In this document: positions 1 to 10,861 of the stretch, in pieces
How the letters are laid out: each line of letters opens with the position of its first letter
Numbering within the stretch: the first letter of the stretch is position 1
Position numbers and translations under genes: made by a program
Notes under the pieces: generated by a model
What the model saw: the letters and a program-made list of their open reading frames with translations, nothing else
Told to the model about the DNA's origin: nothing
The model's database searches: none
Assembly (NCBI GenBank): GCA_010909165.1
Contig: MU008158.1
Location: 955,478 to 1,019,477 of the forward strand
DNA length: 64,000 nt
Reading direction: 5' to 3'
Origin: Anthoceros angustus
Taxonomy: Eukaryota > Streptophyta > Anthocerotopsida > Anthocerotales > Anthocerotaceae

Positions 1-973
1 GAAGATGCTCAAGCAGCCATGGATCTTGTTTTGCTGAAGATACGGAATGGTATGTGCTATTTCACAATCCTTTGTGAAGTTGCCGTCTTTCATGATGTGA
101 TCTAATATGACTGTATGGTTTGCAGGCCCCCGATTTGCAGAACCATCAGATTCCATGTCCCGCGAGAGCTTGATCTCAATGTTGTCGAGACAGAACCGTC
201 AGTGTTCACTAATTGATCGCCCAGAGGTGGTCCAGCGTTATGCCATTGACTCCTGTCATGCTATTGGTTGTGCGTCAGATGAGGAAGTGTTATCAAGGGT
301 TGAGAAAGAGGTAAAAGTTTGTATATGCTTGTTTTGATTCTTATCACACTGTATTCTTTTGTTGCTACAGTATTCAGTACAAACAGTGGCACACTTGTGA
401 CCAAGAAATGACCCCATGTGACTCAGTTGTAGGTTCTGTCGCTGAGCAGGTGAACAAAAAGGCGGTGGATTTTGTTTGGGCACATCTGTCAGACTTGAAT
501 ACCTTCTATGAAGAACGAGCCAGGGACCCTGAGAAAGTGGCAGCTCTTGCTGCCGAACATGCCGCCTTTATGACTTGCAGGGAAGGCACTGCAGACCATT
601 CGCATCCTCCGATCAGTGAGCAGCTGAAGGCGGAACTATGTAAACTGGATCGGCGTGTAAAAAGGGTGCATTGTGCATTGCCGGTGAACACTATGATGAT
701 AGTGGTCACGGGTCACGGGGATACTGCCGGTACTCGCAGGTATGCATCGCCTTGGCTTTTGGTTGAGGAAGTCATCTTCCTCCCTGAAATTCTTCCTCAC
801 AGTATTCCATCGTTTGCAGATTGCAACAGTTGAAGTGGATGAAAACGGCTCCTGACGGTGCAGAGAGCTGGCAACATTCTGCCGATTCTTTATTGGAAGA
901 CGTCCAAGCTCGATCAGCGGTAGGCCTAGGATTCTTTTGTATAAAAATGGAAGCTCCAAACTCGGAGAGCTAG
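1..973 (+). CDS. Small RNA degrading nuclease (SDN5/REXO1-like), 3' part
   Basis: This is the C-terminal part of a plant 3'-5' exonuclease gene that enters from the left edge. Exons read 1-49, 126-310, 450-739 and 820-973, and all phases join. The first residues (EDAQAAMDLVLLKIRNG) match the end of the DEDDh exonuclease domain, where the last catalytic Asp lies. They are followed by the linker seen in SDN5/REXO1-type proteins (SLISMLSRQNRQCSLIDRP) and a C-terminal region that resembles a divergent RNA-binding fold, closing with GLGFFCIK before the stop. The family trims short RNAs, including miRNAs. The catalytic N-terminal half lies outside the window. The stop is 29 bp from the stop of the convergent Gnk2 gene, so the 3' UTRs probably overlap. 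Family assignment comes from recalled sequence patterns and is fairly sure; the SDN subgroup is less so. Confidence 0.75.
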
Positions 974-1002
974 TCCTAGTCTTTGGTAAGCGTATAGTGA
1001 CC

Positions 1003-1464
1003 CTAAGGGTCGATAGGAGGCACATACGGACTGGTATCGAAGCTGTCGAAGCCGTATCGGAGGCTACAGCTTGGATTTGAAATGTGAGCGATAAATGCAT
1101 TTCGGCACTCGGAGTAAATCTTCTTGTCTAATTCCTGAAGGCAGAAGGTACACTCCCCGGGAGCAGTCAGTTTCGGAGCGCAATAGCCTTCTGCATAGAC
1201 GGTGAAGCAATAGCCGTCTTCGTCCGTGACATCGGCGGAAGTCCTGTAGTAGGTTGTGCTATTCGCGTGGTCCAAAACGTCATTGACAGCTGCAACAGTC
1301 GCTTGGTTGTAGGGACTATGGACAGCGAAACTGAAGTTGAAGCACTGCTTGTTGATCGGCTTCAACTCGACTTCTGCGCGAGTTATGCTGCCTGTGCACA
1401 AGAAATGGTAAGCGTACAAATTGGCCAATAACGCCGGATAGAGGAACTGCTTCAAAGTTGCCAT
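1003..1464 (-). CDS. Gnk2/DUF26-domain secreted cysteine-rich protein 1
   Basis: A single-exon frame of 153 residues. An N-terminal hydrophobic stretch (about residues 7-25) looks like a signal peptide, so the product is probably secreted to the apoplast. The Gnk2 (stress-antifungal, DUF26) core is visible as CAPKLTAPGECTFC, which is C-x9-C-x2-C rather than the usual C-x8-C-x2-C. Further downstream cysteines complete the expected disulfide pattern. The domain binds carbohydrate in some members (ginkbilobin binds mannose) and forms the ectodomain of CRK kinases and plasmodesmal PDLPs. Here there is one domain and no kinase or membrane helix, as in ginkbilobin-type proteins. It is the first of four neighbouring minus-strand copies. 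The extra residue in the cysteine spacing may alter the fold. Confidence 0.72.
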   Translation of the reverse strand: MATLKQFLYPALLANLYAYHFLCTGSITRAEVELKPINKQCFNFSFAVHSPYNQATVAAVNDVLDHANSTTYYRTSADVTDEDGYCFTVYAEGYCAPKLTAPGECTFCLQELDKKIYSECRNAFIAHISNPSCSLRYGFDSFDTSPYVPPIDP

Positions 1465-2120
1465 CGCTTTGCCTTGTCCCTACACTGTTCAAGCTACAGA
1501 CTGCAGGAGCAAATGTGCTTGAATATGTAGCCACGGATGGCCGACGAGATTGCTTGTTCCATGCTCTGTCTGCAGCCGTTTTGAGTTTTTGACTGCTTTC
1601 TCAAGCTGAGTCGAGAAGATTCTGTTTCAACGAGAGACTTTCGGATTTCAAGGAGGAAATATCAGCATCGGCGATTCCCTGTTGGCTGGGACCTGGGGAA
1701 ACGAGAACATCTTACTCGGCACCAGTGCCTGACGCAAGTTAGAGGAGTCCTCCCGAAATTGGTAGCGCAACTGTATCCTTCCCACGCAGAAGCGCTTGGT
1801 TGAAGTTCCACGTTTGGTCCATCCAGCGCACGAATCGGGATGAGTTTCAGATTCCAGACTGTGTACAATGTCATGAAATGCAAGTGATGCGATGTCAATC
1901 TGTGGACAAACATTGCGTACGGTGGAGGATGCAACAACAAACTTCAAACAAATTTCCCTCAGCAATTGGCATCAATTGGCGATGCAGGTTGCCATAGGCA
2001 AGCAGGAGCACAGCAAGTTTGTAGGAAAACTTTACAAATGTCAAGAAGCACAATTGCTCTAAATCGAAGGCGGCTTCAGCCTAGTGATCGTGCAAGTTAT
2101 GTGAAGCACCGACGCGCCCG

Positions 2121-2549
2121 CTAACATGGAGAAAGGACGGTGCTCGGAAATGCGTAGTCTTGGTATCGAACGTAACAGGATTCTACCCGAGAACGGCCGC
2201 CGGTGCGGTTCGGGCCACACGCTATAACCAGGGCGCTGTAGACGAACTTTAGGCATTCAGTGCATTCCGATTTCGTCAAGCTTATGCCGCAAATGCCTTC
2301 CGCGTAAACAGTTGTGCCTCCTCCCGCATCCTGGCTGGTCTGGAAATGGTAGGTTGCGGGCGTCGTGTGCTCGAGCACCTCGTCTACCACGCTCCTCACG
2401 GTGGAAGTGTAGGCATCGCTCACCTCGCTCCCTGAGGTGGTGCAGACGTGATCCGGGCAAACGGTGCTATCCCAGGCTGCACCTGCAAACGGCAGGTTTC
2501 TCACGCTCAGGTAACTGACAGCCAACAGTAGCACCAAAACCACCTCCAT
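2121..2549 (-). CDS. Gnk2/DUF26-domain secreted cysteine-rich protein 2
   Basis: Single-exon Gnk2 protein. I chose the ATG at 2549 (142 residues) because it is directly followed by a signal peptide (MEVVLVLLLAVSYLSV). An in-frame ATG at 2618 would add 23 residues with no obvious function. The canonical C-x8-C-x2-C core is present (CGISLTKSECTEC), with the upstream YAEG motif and a C-terminal CYVRYQDYAF motif. One domain only and no transmembrane or kinase region, so it is a secreted ginkbilobin-like protein, probably apoplastic and possibly carbohydrate-binding or antifungal (family knowledge, not shown here). GC-rich, like protein 4 and unlike protein 3. Confidence 0.8.
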   Translation of the reverse strand: MEVVLVLLLAVSYLSVRNLPFAGAAWDSTVCPDHVCTTSGSEVSDAYTSTVRSVVDEVLEHTTPATYHFQTSQDAGGGTTVYAEGICGISLTKSECTECLKFVYSALVIACGPNRTGGRSRVESCYVRYQDYAFPSTVLSPC

Positions 2550-2619
2550 CTTCTGCCCCCGCGCTTTCAGACCTGACATGCCGAAACCACAGGAAGCTGC
2601 CAACTCTTGCGTCCACATT

Positions 2620-3492
2620 GTAAGTCCCTGGTACTTACTCTTTTTATGACTCTATAGAATCCGGTCACCCGTAAATGAGGTTAGATAGGCCGAGAAAACC
2701 ATGATACTCTTAAAAAACAGGATATTCTATACCCTGACGAGCCTGACGACACACCTTGAAGTTTTTTATGGTTACATTTGTGCCAGCCAAGATAATATTT
2801 AAAAATAATTAAAAATAATTTTTACCTAAGATTTAAACTTTAGTCACTTTCAGTATCTACTCTTATTTAAATATAGATTTCAGGATTAAACGCAATCAGT
2901 AACTTTGTTTACAAAGATTATTTATTTTTTATAATAAGATTAAAGATTTTCTAGATATTTTATCAACATATAATAACTCTCAGAATGTGTGACAATATGA
3001 GGTAGAACTTATATATTCTAAAAAAATAATTTTATATCCTACAACATGTGGTGGATTAACAAACTAGGAAACCTACAAATTTATCACTACAACATCAAAA
3101 ATAAAATATTTTTCAAATAAAATAAGTAAGTAGGTACCTAGTCTATCTCTATCTAACTCATTGCATGTAAAAGTACGTCAAAAAGAGCTAATCTTCTACA
3201 TCTAGAAAAGAACTAATCATAAAAATAACAATTGATCTAAATGTTCACCAAAATGAATTATTTTTTTATTAAATTAATTTTTCTTACATCCTCACCAACT
3301 TATCTGTTACGTATTCTATTTACATCCTCGCCAACTTATCTATTAGGTATTCTATCTATGAAACATAAATCTCCGTAATACTTCGGCCTTCAGCATCTCT
3401 TTCGAACCAAAACATTTGGAAATCAACATATATATACTTGCAAGTTTCATCTCTTCAACTTGTTGCGAGTTGGGAGATATTGCAAGTTATAA
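2620..3492. other. AT-rich intergenic island between Gnk2 genes
   Basis: No gene was recognised. The base composition drops sharply compared with the GC-rich copies on either side, with many A/T runs. A direct repeat of the phrase ACATCCTCRCCAACTTATCT is seen at about 3287 and 3322. The stretch includes the likely terminator of protein 3 and the promoter of protein 2. Confidence 0.5.
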
Positions 3493-3888
3493 TTAGAATG
3501 CATAACTCTCAAATCTAACTAAACAATCATATACTTCATATCGTCCACCTCTTTTGTCTTTGCAGTCAGTGGAGAGGATATTTGCTAAAGTTTTAAGACA
3601 TTGTGTGCAGTCACTTTTTGAGATTGTTTGTGCGCAACTCCCTTCGCCATAAGCTCTAACACCTTCAACTACGTTAAATGTCTTGTAATACTTTGAGTTT
3701 GATAAGGTTGTGTTTGCAACCACATTGTTTAGAACACCATCTCTGGCTTGTCTATAATAGTCATTACTGATGGGCATATCTAAAGCATTGCAAACTTTTA
3801 TCACATATTTATAATTTATTGCACTTATTTTCAATGTATAAGATATCAAACATATGAATAAAAATAAGCATATACTTACTCTAATCAT
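3493..3888 (-). CDS. Gnk2/DUF26-domain secreted cysteine-rich protein 3 (AT-rich copy)
   Basis: Single-exon 131-residue protein with a strong signal peptide (residues 1-23, ICLFLFICLISYTL) and one Gnk2 domain. The core CAQTISKSDCTQC fits C-x8-C-x2-C, preceded by AYGEGSC and followed by CLVRFESYAF, the standard C-terminal motif of the domain, where the protein stops. Length matches single-domain ginkbilobin-like proteins. Its coding sequence is very AT-rich, with codon use unlike its three neighbours, and it lies inside a roughly 1.6 kb AT-rich island. All diagnostic residues are kept, so it is probably functional. The odd composition suggests either local insertion or transfer into the cluster or a different mutational history. 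Confidence 0.8.
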   Translation of the reverse strand: MIRVSICLFLFICLISYTLKISAINYKYVIKVCNALDMPISNDYYRQARDGVLNNVVANTTLSNSKYYKTFNVVEGVRAYGEGSCAQTISKSDCTQCLKTLANILSTDCKDKRGGRYEVYDCLVRFESYAF

Positions 3889-4299
3889 GATGATAATCTT
3901 TTAAAGTTTTTTTGTAATCGTAGTATGAGAGTAAAAATATTTAATAATGTTTTAAATAGAAATTATATAGAATTTCATAGACAAATAGTTTAGTAAAAAT
4001 AAAGTAAAATATATATTAAAAAAATAAAAACTGAACGGAGCTAGGAACAACAACCTCTTAGAAGAGAATGATAAGCCAAGGGCAAGAAGGAGTAGCTAAC
4101 ACAAGCCAGAAGGGCCCAGTTTCTCTAAAACTAAATTGGGAAAAGAGCAATCTTTCATAGACAGTCATAAATATCTTTTAAAAATGCTCTATAAATAGAA
4201 TACGACTAATATTATTTAAAATATAAAATAAAATTCCCGTTTAGAGTTGGATACCTCAGGAGTAAAACCTGGGTCTTGTACAGGACAACAGCATCTGAG
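3889..4299. other. AT-rich spacer with a dispersed repeat
   Basis: No gene. Positions about 4063-4165 resemble 48650-48745 on the same strand (shared phrases such as AAGCCAAGG, AGYAGCTARCAC and CTCTAAAACT-like text), which suggests a small dispersed element. Confidence 0.45.
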
Positions 4300-4833
4300 T
4301 TACGGAGGTGATGGGCTTGCAGACGGAAGTGCGTTCGGATCGGTTTGGTCTTGAGGGGGGTTGGTTAAGGTGCATTTCTCTGGAGCGCCTTTCTTGTAGG
4401 GAACGTCCTCGAATGGGTAGGACTCGTAGCGAAGGTAACAGCTACGGAGGCGGATGCGGGCCCCGAAGGCGCCGCGGCAGGAGGTGAAGATGATGTCGGA
4501 GAGGAAACGCAAGCACTGCGTGCAACGCGGGAAGCCCATGTAACCCGCGCAGCTACCCTGGGCGAAGACGGTAGCCGATGCCCGGTTTTCCACCAGCGTG
4601 TTGCTATCGTGAAACTCCGGCACTTCGCTACTGGCAGCAGCCACCACCTTGGCCACTACCGCCCGCGCTGCCTTCTCGTACACGCTGCCCGGCCTGAACC
4701 TCGTCGCGCTGCACAGTTGGCACAGGCGGGAGTAGTCCAACCGGCCGAGCTGCGCCTCGGCCCTCTGCATTATGAGCAGCTGTAGCACAAGCAGCAGCGG
4801 CAGCCCGACCCCACGCCTCCCCGCCCTGTCCAT
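4300..4833 (-). CDS. Gnk2/DUF26-domain secreted cysteine-rich protein 4
   Basis: Single-exon Gnk2 protein of 177 residues starting at the ATG at 4833 (an earlier TTG in frame is not used). Signal peptide at about residues 8-28 (GLPLLLVLQLLIMQRAEA). The core CAGYMGFPRCTQC is C-x8-C-x2-C, followed by CYLRYESYPFE. A proline/serine-rich C-terminal tail of about 35 residues after the domain (ending in SPSPP) is longer than in the other copies. It is strongly GC-rich. Secreted single-domain protein; antifungal or carbohydrate-binding activity is known for some relatives but cannot be inferred from sequence alone. Divergent from the receptor kinase gene that starts 2.1 kb away. Confidence 0.8.
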   Translation of the reverse strand: MDRAGRRGVGLPLLLVLQLLIMQRAEAQLGRLDYSRLCQLCSATRFRPGSVYEKAARAVVAKVVAAASSEVPEFHDSNTLVENRASATVFAQGSCAGYMGFPRCTQCLRFLSDIIFTSCRGAFGARIRLRSCYLRYESYPFEDVPYKKGAPEKCTLTNPPQDQTDPNALPSASPSPP

Positions 4834-6949
4834 GGCCTTCGTTCTTCTCAAGTTGTTTCTTTCGGTTTACGCCCGCTTGTTAAATGGATTGCAGCTGGAG
4901 CTGGAATGGCTTCCGGAAAGTATTCCAGAATCTTTGTATCGTTTTGCTGCGCTGGAATAACGAGCCCCGGCCCCCAGGTGTTCCCTCTTGGCTGGCTTTG
5001 CGTGTCCGTGCATGTCATGGGAAGGTAGGTGAAATGCTTGAATCCCATGTGTGGAGTTGCGGTAGTCCAGATTGGGATGTGTGTTCCACATTGCAGCTAC
5101 GTTTAGTCCAGATCGGAGCTATGTGTAGGCTAGGTCTGGATTGAATTTGCAGCTATGCGTGGGATTGTGTTTTCTGTTATCTGCACAGCGCTGGCTATGG
5201 AGAGGAGAGAGATGGATACCGTTTGCACCTCCATGATTGTGGAAGGCGTCGAGTCGAGGGCTTCGGACAGTTCGTTCCTTCACCGTACGTTTTGTATGCT
5301 TCACGCACCACAAAACAGCAATCACCACATGGGAGACGATGGTGTAAGGATATGGATTGAATTGGTATCACACATCTACGTTGCGGCAGTTCGACATGCT
5401 GCTTTTGAAGAATGTAGGGCATTTCTTCGTGCTGCAATGGCTGTGGAAGCGAATGTTCCTTCGTAGGCACTGGCTTCGTGTTTTGCCGCGGCAGAGGAGC
5501 TGGCAAAAGCAGCTGCAGAACTCCTTGGTGCCGTTGGTTGCAAGGTAGGCTAGTGAAGGCCCGGCCAGGGCGATAGGAGGGCAGGTCCTGACTGGAGGAC
5601 GTTACGTGAGTGCTTTAAGGAGGTACTTGTGCTTTTGCGGCTCGTGGCGGTAACGGATGCCGTGATGTTGGCGTTGGAACATCACTGACTCAATTCCAGC
5701 ACTGTATATGAATCAGGTGGTGACTTGGCAGAATTCGGTCATGACGTCATCGGCTTGTAGTTCAATGTCCGGTACTATCCGGCCAAGGGTGTCACTATCT
5801 GGACAGGAACTCTGCGGTGTCATGCCTACTATTCAGGCATGACATTGATCGAGTGGTTTTCTAAAGGGTGAATCTGATAGTGGCGGTGGTCCTGACCTCT
5901 TGTGGTTATGAAGAAGAGACACGAAATTTTCTGGTTGCAAAACGACCAAATTGGTGGGAGGTCTTTGGGCCGGGGGTGAAATGGTAAATGGTGACAGTTG
6001 GGGGACCCAGTGGTGGCGGCCATGCTTGTGGTCCATTCACCTGTGGGTGGCTGCCTGTATTTATATGGTGGCGTCCGTCTGGATATGCAGCTGACTGCAC
6101 CGACTTACCGATGGAATTCGGGGAAGGGCATGCAGGGAAGGCGGGACCGGAGCAGTCTGCCTCTGTTGTCGGATGGATCGCTGAATCATGTGATAGCAAT
6201 AAAAAAATTGGGGCAGGTGTTTACTGTTCGGTGCATATACTGATTGGCATGCGTCTTCCTCATTCCTTCACCAACAGGTAGCAGATCTGCTTGCCCTCCC
6301 CTGCCTCCTGCTGGATTGCTTGGAGTGCTCCTCAGACCCCAGGGGAGGATTTGTGGGGGGTCTAACGGTGGTGTGCTCGAATTGGGCTTGGGTGCCGGAT
6401 TGGCTGGTTTTCTCGCTTCGTGGGGCGGGGGCCGGCCTGTCCGCGTCCCTGTTGTCTGTTTCTCATGTTAGGAGGTCGTTGAATTCGCCATCTCTGGCTT
6501 GACTACCTCGGTTCTCTCTCTAGGCACTCGGCTGCATCCGCCCAGGACAAAAACGCCGTTGATGCAGAGGCCTTGCCAGTCTGCCTTGCGATTGTGACTT
6601 TCTGCAACTTGCTGCCTTCACCCTTTTCCATCTTGTGCGTCCTATGTGTTTCGCACAAGCTTTCCGTTTCCAATGCTTATCTAGGCTCTCCTGGGAATGG
6701 GAGCTTTCTGTTACCTGTCGACAGTTCGAGGACTGCCAAGGGTGTGGCGCGTGAATTTGTGTCGTATTTCGTATTCATGAAGAAACGTCGCAAGGAGGAT
6801 TGATGGCTTGCTCTACCTGGTGTGCTGTGGATTGAGGTGTTGGCATCGCCCTTTTGGAAGATGCTATGCGGACCGAAGATCATTCTCCACATGCAATTGC
6901 GTGATCTTGATTGAAGTGTTGGGCCAGGATCGCCATTTGGAAGGGGATC
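4834..6949. other. Divergent intergenic region, Gnk2 protein 4 / receptor kinase
   Basis: About 2.1 kb without a gene I can support. Short open frames exist (for example 5155-5466 on the plus strand) but end in stops and match no family I know. It probably holds the promoters of both flanking genes and 5' UTR exons of the kinase. Confidence 0.4.
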
Positions 6950-9530
6950 ATGGTAAACATAGTAGATGTGAGAGAGAGCTCAAGACATGCATCCCGAGGG
7001 GATGAATGGTTGCTAGACCCTCCACTATCATTATCTCAGAAGTTCTACATCGAGCCCTGGAGTCAGGAGGTGCTGCTGGTAGCGCTCATCTCTGTAGTCC
7101 TCCTTTCCTCCTGTGCTGAAGCCGCTGCTTCTTGCGCAACCACTTGTGGCAACGTCAGCATCCCCTACCCCTTTTCCACTTCTCCTGGATGTGGTCTTCC
7201 TCAGTTCAACCTTAGTTGCTCAGCCACGGTACGGGGCTCACCAAATCTGAAGTTCAATGGTAGCGGAGAAGCTGGCCCTCTTTTCCCGTTTCTGGACACT
7301 CCTAGCGGCGCTTTCCAGGTCACAGACATCACCTTCTCGTCTGTCATCATCAATGTTACGAACTTGAAAGCTGAATCCTGTGTCGGCCCTCTCGTAGCTG
7401 CTGGCAATACTTCCTTCTTCCTGGACCCTGAATCTCCCTACGCTCTCTCTGGCAACAACCTCTTCTTTGTGAATGGCTGCAACTCGGCTGGCAATGTGAG
7501 CACTGACGTTTCCAATGGGACAAGCTGTCAAACCGACTGCATCAACATCCCGCCCACCAACCGCTTCTGCAACATTTACCAGTGTTGCATCTCTTCCTTG
7601 CCTGTAGGTGCGAGGAAGGTGGTGATATATGGGGGTGGTATTAAGTATCAGGTAGGAGGGTGCGGCTTTGCAAGCATGGTCTATCCGCCCAGTTACAGTA
7701 CAGACAATCAGAGTATTATCGGTGAAGGCCAGTATGGGTTGGAGCTGTCCTATACTGTGGGGAACACTTCCTGCTCCAATATCACTGACGTCTCCTCCAC
7801 TTGCTCTGGAAATGCAACCTGTCACGATGTGGACGGACTTTCTGGATATGTCTGCGAGTGTGATCCAGCTGCATATGTAGGGGATGGCTACTTACGTGGT
7901 TCGGGTTGCTCTGGTGAGATCCGTCTTCCCTTATTTTGCCTCAGGCTCTACAATTTTGTCAGTGAAGAACTGACCTGGCATGTTTCAAGCCTCCTCCATC
8001 TTGCAGATCTGGATGAATGCACGGCCCGGAGCACAAACAAATGTGCTGCTGACGCAGACTGCATCAACACAGTGGGAGGGTATAACTGTACCTGCCTAAG
8101 CGGATACGCTGGTGATGGCTTCGCGAATGGAACCGGCTGTGTGCTTGCCCGCAATAATCAGAAGGGGACCATTGTATTTATACTGGGTGTGAACCTGTCC
8201 CCCCACCTGCTGTTCTCAGCTTCTGCAATGAGAGGACCAGGCTTTGCGTGTCTCATTGCGACTTGGTGTAGTAACTATCTGCGTGGAATGTTGTGCAGTT
8301 TCCGTGATGGTTATCGGCATCTTTGGTTTAACAGCGCTGCTATTGAGGTGCTACTTCCATTTCCGTCACAGGAGACGGAAAGCAACGCAGAAGTCTGAAG
8401 CAGCTATCACAAGTATAGCCAAGTACACTGCTAGCAACTTGAAGTCTCTAAACAGTCACAGGGAGATGCTACATCGGAGTCAAAAAACAGAGGGCGATCA
8501 TTTGCTCACTCTAGAAGAGTTGGAAAAAGCCACTCAGAACTTCTCTGACGAGAATAAGGTGGGGACAGGGGGCTCCGGAACAGTGTACAAGGGCATCCTG
8601 GAACAAGGCACTGTGGTGGCCATCAAGAAAACTAACTGTGTTGGGATTGAGAACATCGAGCAGTTCTTCAACGAAGTCACGGTGCTGTCTCAAGTGAACC
8701 ACCGCAACCTGGTGAAGCTTATAGGTTGCTGTATCGAGACGGAAGTGCCCATGGTGGTGTACGAGTATGTTGCCAATGGCACACTGTATGACTATCTTCA
8801 AGGTTTGAAAGGGTGCAACCCTCTAAACTGGGACGACAGGCTGCGAATAGCCATCGAAACAGCCGAGGCGCTGGCATATCTTCACTCTGCGGCCTCCCCA
8901 CCCATCTACCATCGTGATGTCAAGTCAGCCAACGTCCTGCTTGACGAGTTTCTCACAGCCAAGGTGGCAGATTTTGGGCTTTCGAAGCTTGTCCCAGCTG
9001 ATGTCACACATGTGTCAACTGTGGTGAAGGGCACTCCAGGATACATCGATCCTGAATACTACCTGAACTACCAGGTCACAGATAAGAGCGACGTGTACGG
9101 CTTTGGTGTCATCCTCTTGGAGCTCATCACTGGGCAAAAGCCTGTGGACTTCTCCAGGGACTCCAAGAGTATCAGTCTTGCAAGCATGGCCCTAGCCTAC
9201 ATCAAGAGGGGGGCTTTGGCAGAACTCGTGGACCCGCTTATGCAGGTGGACGAATTCGAAAGACTGGATCAGATACAAAGCGTGAGAAAAGTTGCAGACG
9301 TGGCCGTTACCTGCTTGGCTTTCCAGAGGGTGGAGAGACCAACTATGAAAGAGGTAGTGGAGAAACTGGCTCGGATCAGGGGTGGGTTGTTGAATTTCAG
9401 CAGCAGGTCCTCCTCTAGTCCTGCACCTCCCTTTCCTCGTCATACTCCTCCTTGTTCTGGTGACCATGTGCTCGACGACGGGGAACCTCTTTCACAATTA
9501 GACTGGAGAGAGTCATCTCTCCTTCGATGA
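6950..9530 (+). CDS. Wall-associated kinase-like receptor kinase (GUB_WAK, EGF, kinase)
   Basis: Exons 6950-7913, 8007-8186 and 8299-9530 give 791 residues. Order: signal-anchor-like segment (about 40-60), cysteine-rich GUB_WAK pectin-binding type domain (CATTCGNVSIPYPF then GCG..FNLSC), degenerate EGF (CSGNATCHDV..YVCEC), calcium-binding EGF (DLDECTARSTNKC, near 348-375), one transmembrane helix spanning the second intron junction (near 376-400), then a Ser/Thr kinase. Kinase motifs: glycine loop VGTGGSGTVYKG, VAIKK lysine, HRDVKSANVLLD, DFGLS and GTPGYIDPEYY. As an RD kinase with all catalytic residues it should be active at the plasma membrane, sensing wall fragments as WAKs do. The start is uncertain: an in-frame TTG lies upstream, and the first ATG leaves about 40 residues before the hydrophobic segment. 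Both introns (93 and 112 bp) are phase 1, and the first is free of stops. Confidence 0.87.
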
Positions 9531-9811
9531 ACTTCATGTCCAGAAGGACTAAATATATTAGATGCTGTGCCACAGTAGTACCGCAAAGAGGGATTTTTGC
9601 AGAACCCAAAAATTGTTTTGAAGTCATTGTACAAAGAGACCTACATGACTGGGTCACCTATTGTTCGAATCAGTGAACAACTAACATGCTTGTTCACGTA
9701 GACATCTTGATGCCTCCCTATACACTAAAACTACCAACACTGACAGATTCACGACACAAGTCATTGTTTGATTAGATTACAACTTGCAACAGATGGTGGG
9801 AGTCTGAAGCC

Positions 9812-10861
9812 CTAAGCAGCCTTCTTCTGGTTGTTGACAGCAGCGTCAGAGTGACCATTCTGCGCGACACCCTTCTGAGGAGCTTTCTTGTGCACATTCC
9901 GCTCCTCGAAGTACTTCTCCAAAGCCCGGGGCAAGAACATGGGAACCAAGAATGCAAAGAGATTAAGGGAGTAGTAGACGAAGTTGGCCAGTGCCAGTCC
10001 TCTCCCAAACCACACCCACGCGTTGTCCTGCAAGAGAAAGCGTGCATGCTGCGTTGGAGATTAGTTCCAACCGACCACGTACACAACAAACAAACAGCAA
10101 AGCACAGCCTTATCCTTGCTAAGGAAGTCTACTTAAAGGCCCTGAGGTTAAGAGTACTCACAGCAAATTTGGGGTGGTGATGATGGGGCGGATGCACATG
10201 CTCATGCCTGAACGTGGCATTCAACCAGGCTGTGAGGGAGAAGAGGCGCCTGCCGGTGTAGAGGATCGGGAGGATTGCTCTCACTGGTAAGGAGAAAATG
10301 CTCATGCCAGAAATCAAATTCTCACTCAACACCTGGAATGACAGCAGGAAGAGATGTGGAGTGGCCGCTCGCACCGCCTCCTGATCTCCCCTTGCGAAGC
10401 CGCCCAACACATACGCCAAAGGCAGAAACAGGCCGATAATCGTTCCCGCCACGACGTATCTGCACTCCAACACGCACTTGTAAGCATCCGGCACCTTTAC
10501 CAAACATCGAAACCTCAGCCTCCAGCGGAAGCTCAGCTCAGCGCAGCGCAGCCTGGTGAACTCACATTTGGAAGAGGCGGTTGCCCTTGAACACCTCAGC
10601 CGAGCTCTCCTTACTGTACTTCGGAAACACCGTATTCGACAGCACGAGGGCGTACAAGGTGACGAACACGGGGAACACCAGGTCCAGAACGGGGACCAAG
10701 CCACTAGCGGAGAAGACAACAATGAAGGCAACCAGCTGCAGCTCCACGATCCGCAGCGATCCCATGACGCCTCCCACGCTCCCTCCCTGGTCCTCAATCC
10801 GCTGCCGGAGCTCCCCCGTCTTCCCCGCCCTGGGGCCTGCTGCCAGCGTTGCCCCCGACAT
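9812..10861 (-). CDS. DUF7733-like multi-pass membrane protein
   Basis: Exons (in gene order) 10566-10861, 10162-10459 and 9812-10027 join in phase to 269 residues. It has about five to six hydrophobic segments: VAFIVVFSASGLVPVLDLVFPVFVT near the N-terminus, GTIIGLFLPLAYVLGGF, a middle helix before LPILYTGRRLF, and LALANFVYYSLNLFAFLVPMFLP near the end. The FSASG phrase and overall layout match a plant-specific family annotated DUF7733, whose function is unknown to me. A histidine-rich loop (HEHVHPPHHHH) lies before the last exon. The tail is short, basic and hydrophilic. The start follows a GC-rich leader; an in-frame ATG 27 bp upstream is possible. It shares a 0.56 kb divergent promoter with the next gene. 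Confidence 0.7.

Noticed and set aside
5155-5560. Open frame with a hydrophobic start and an alanine-rich stretch (EELAKAAAELLGAVG) upstream of the receptor kinase
   Set aside because: An in-frame stop lies between the two parts, no splice pair removes it cleanly, and no family is recognised. Left as intergenic.
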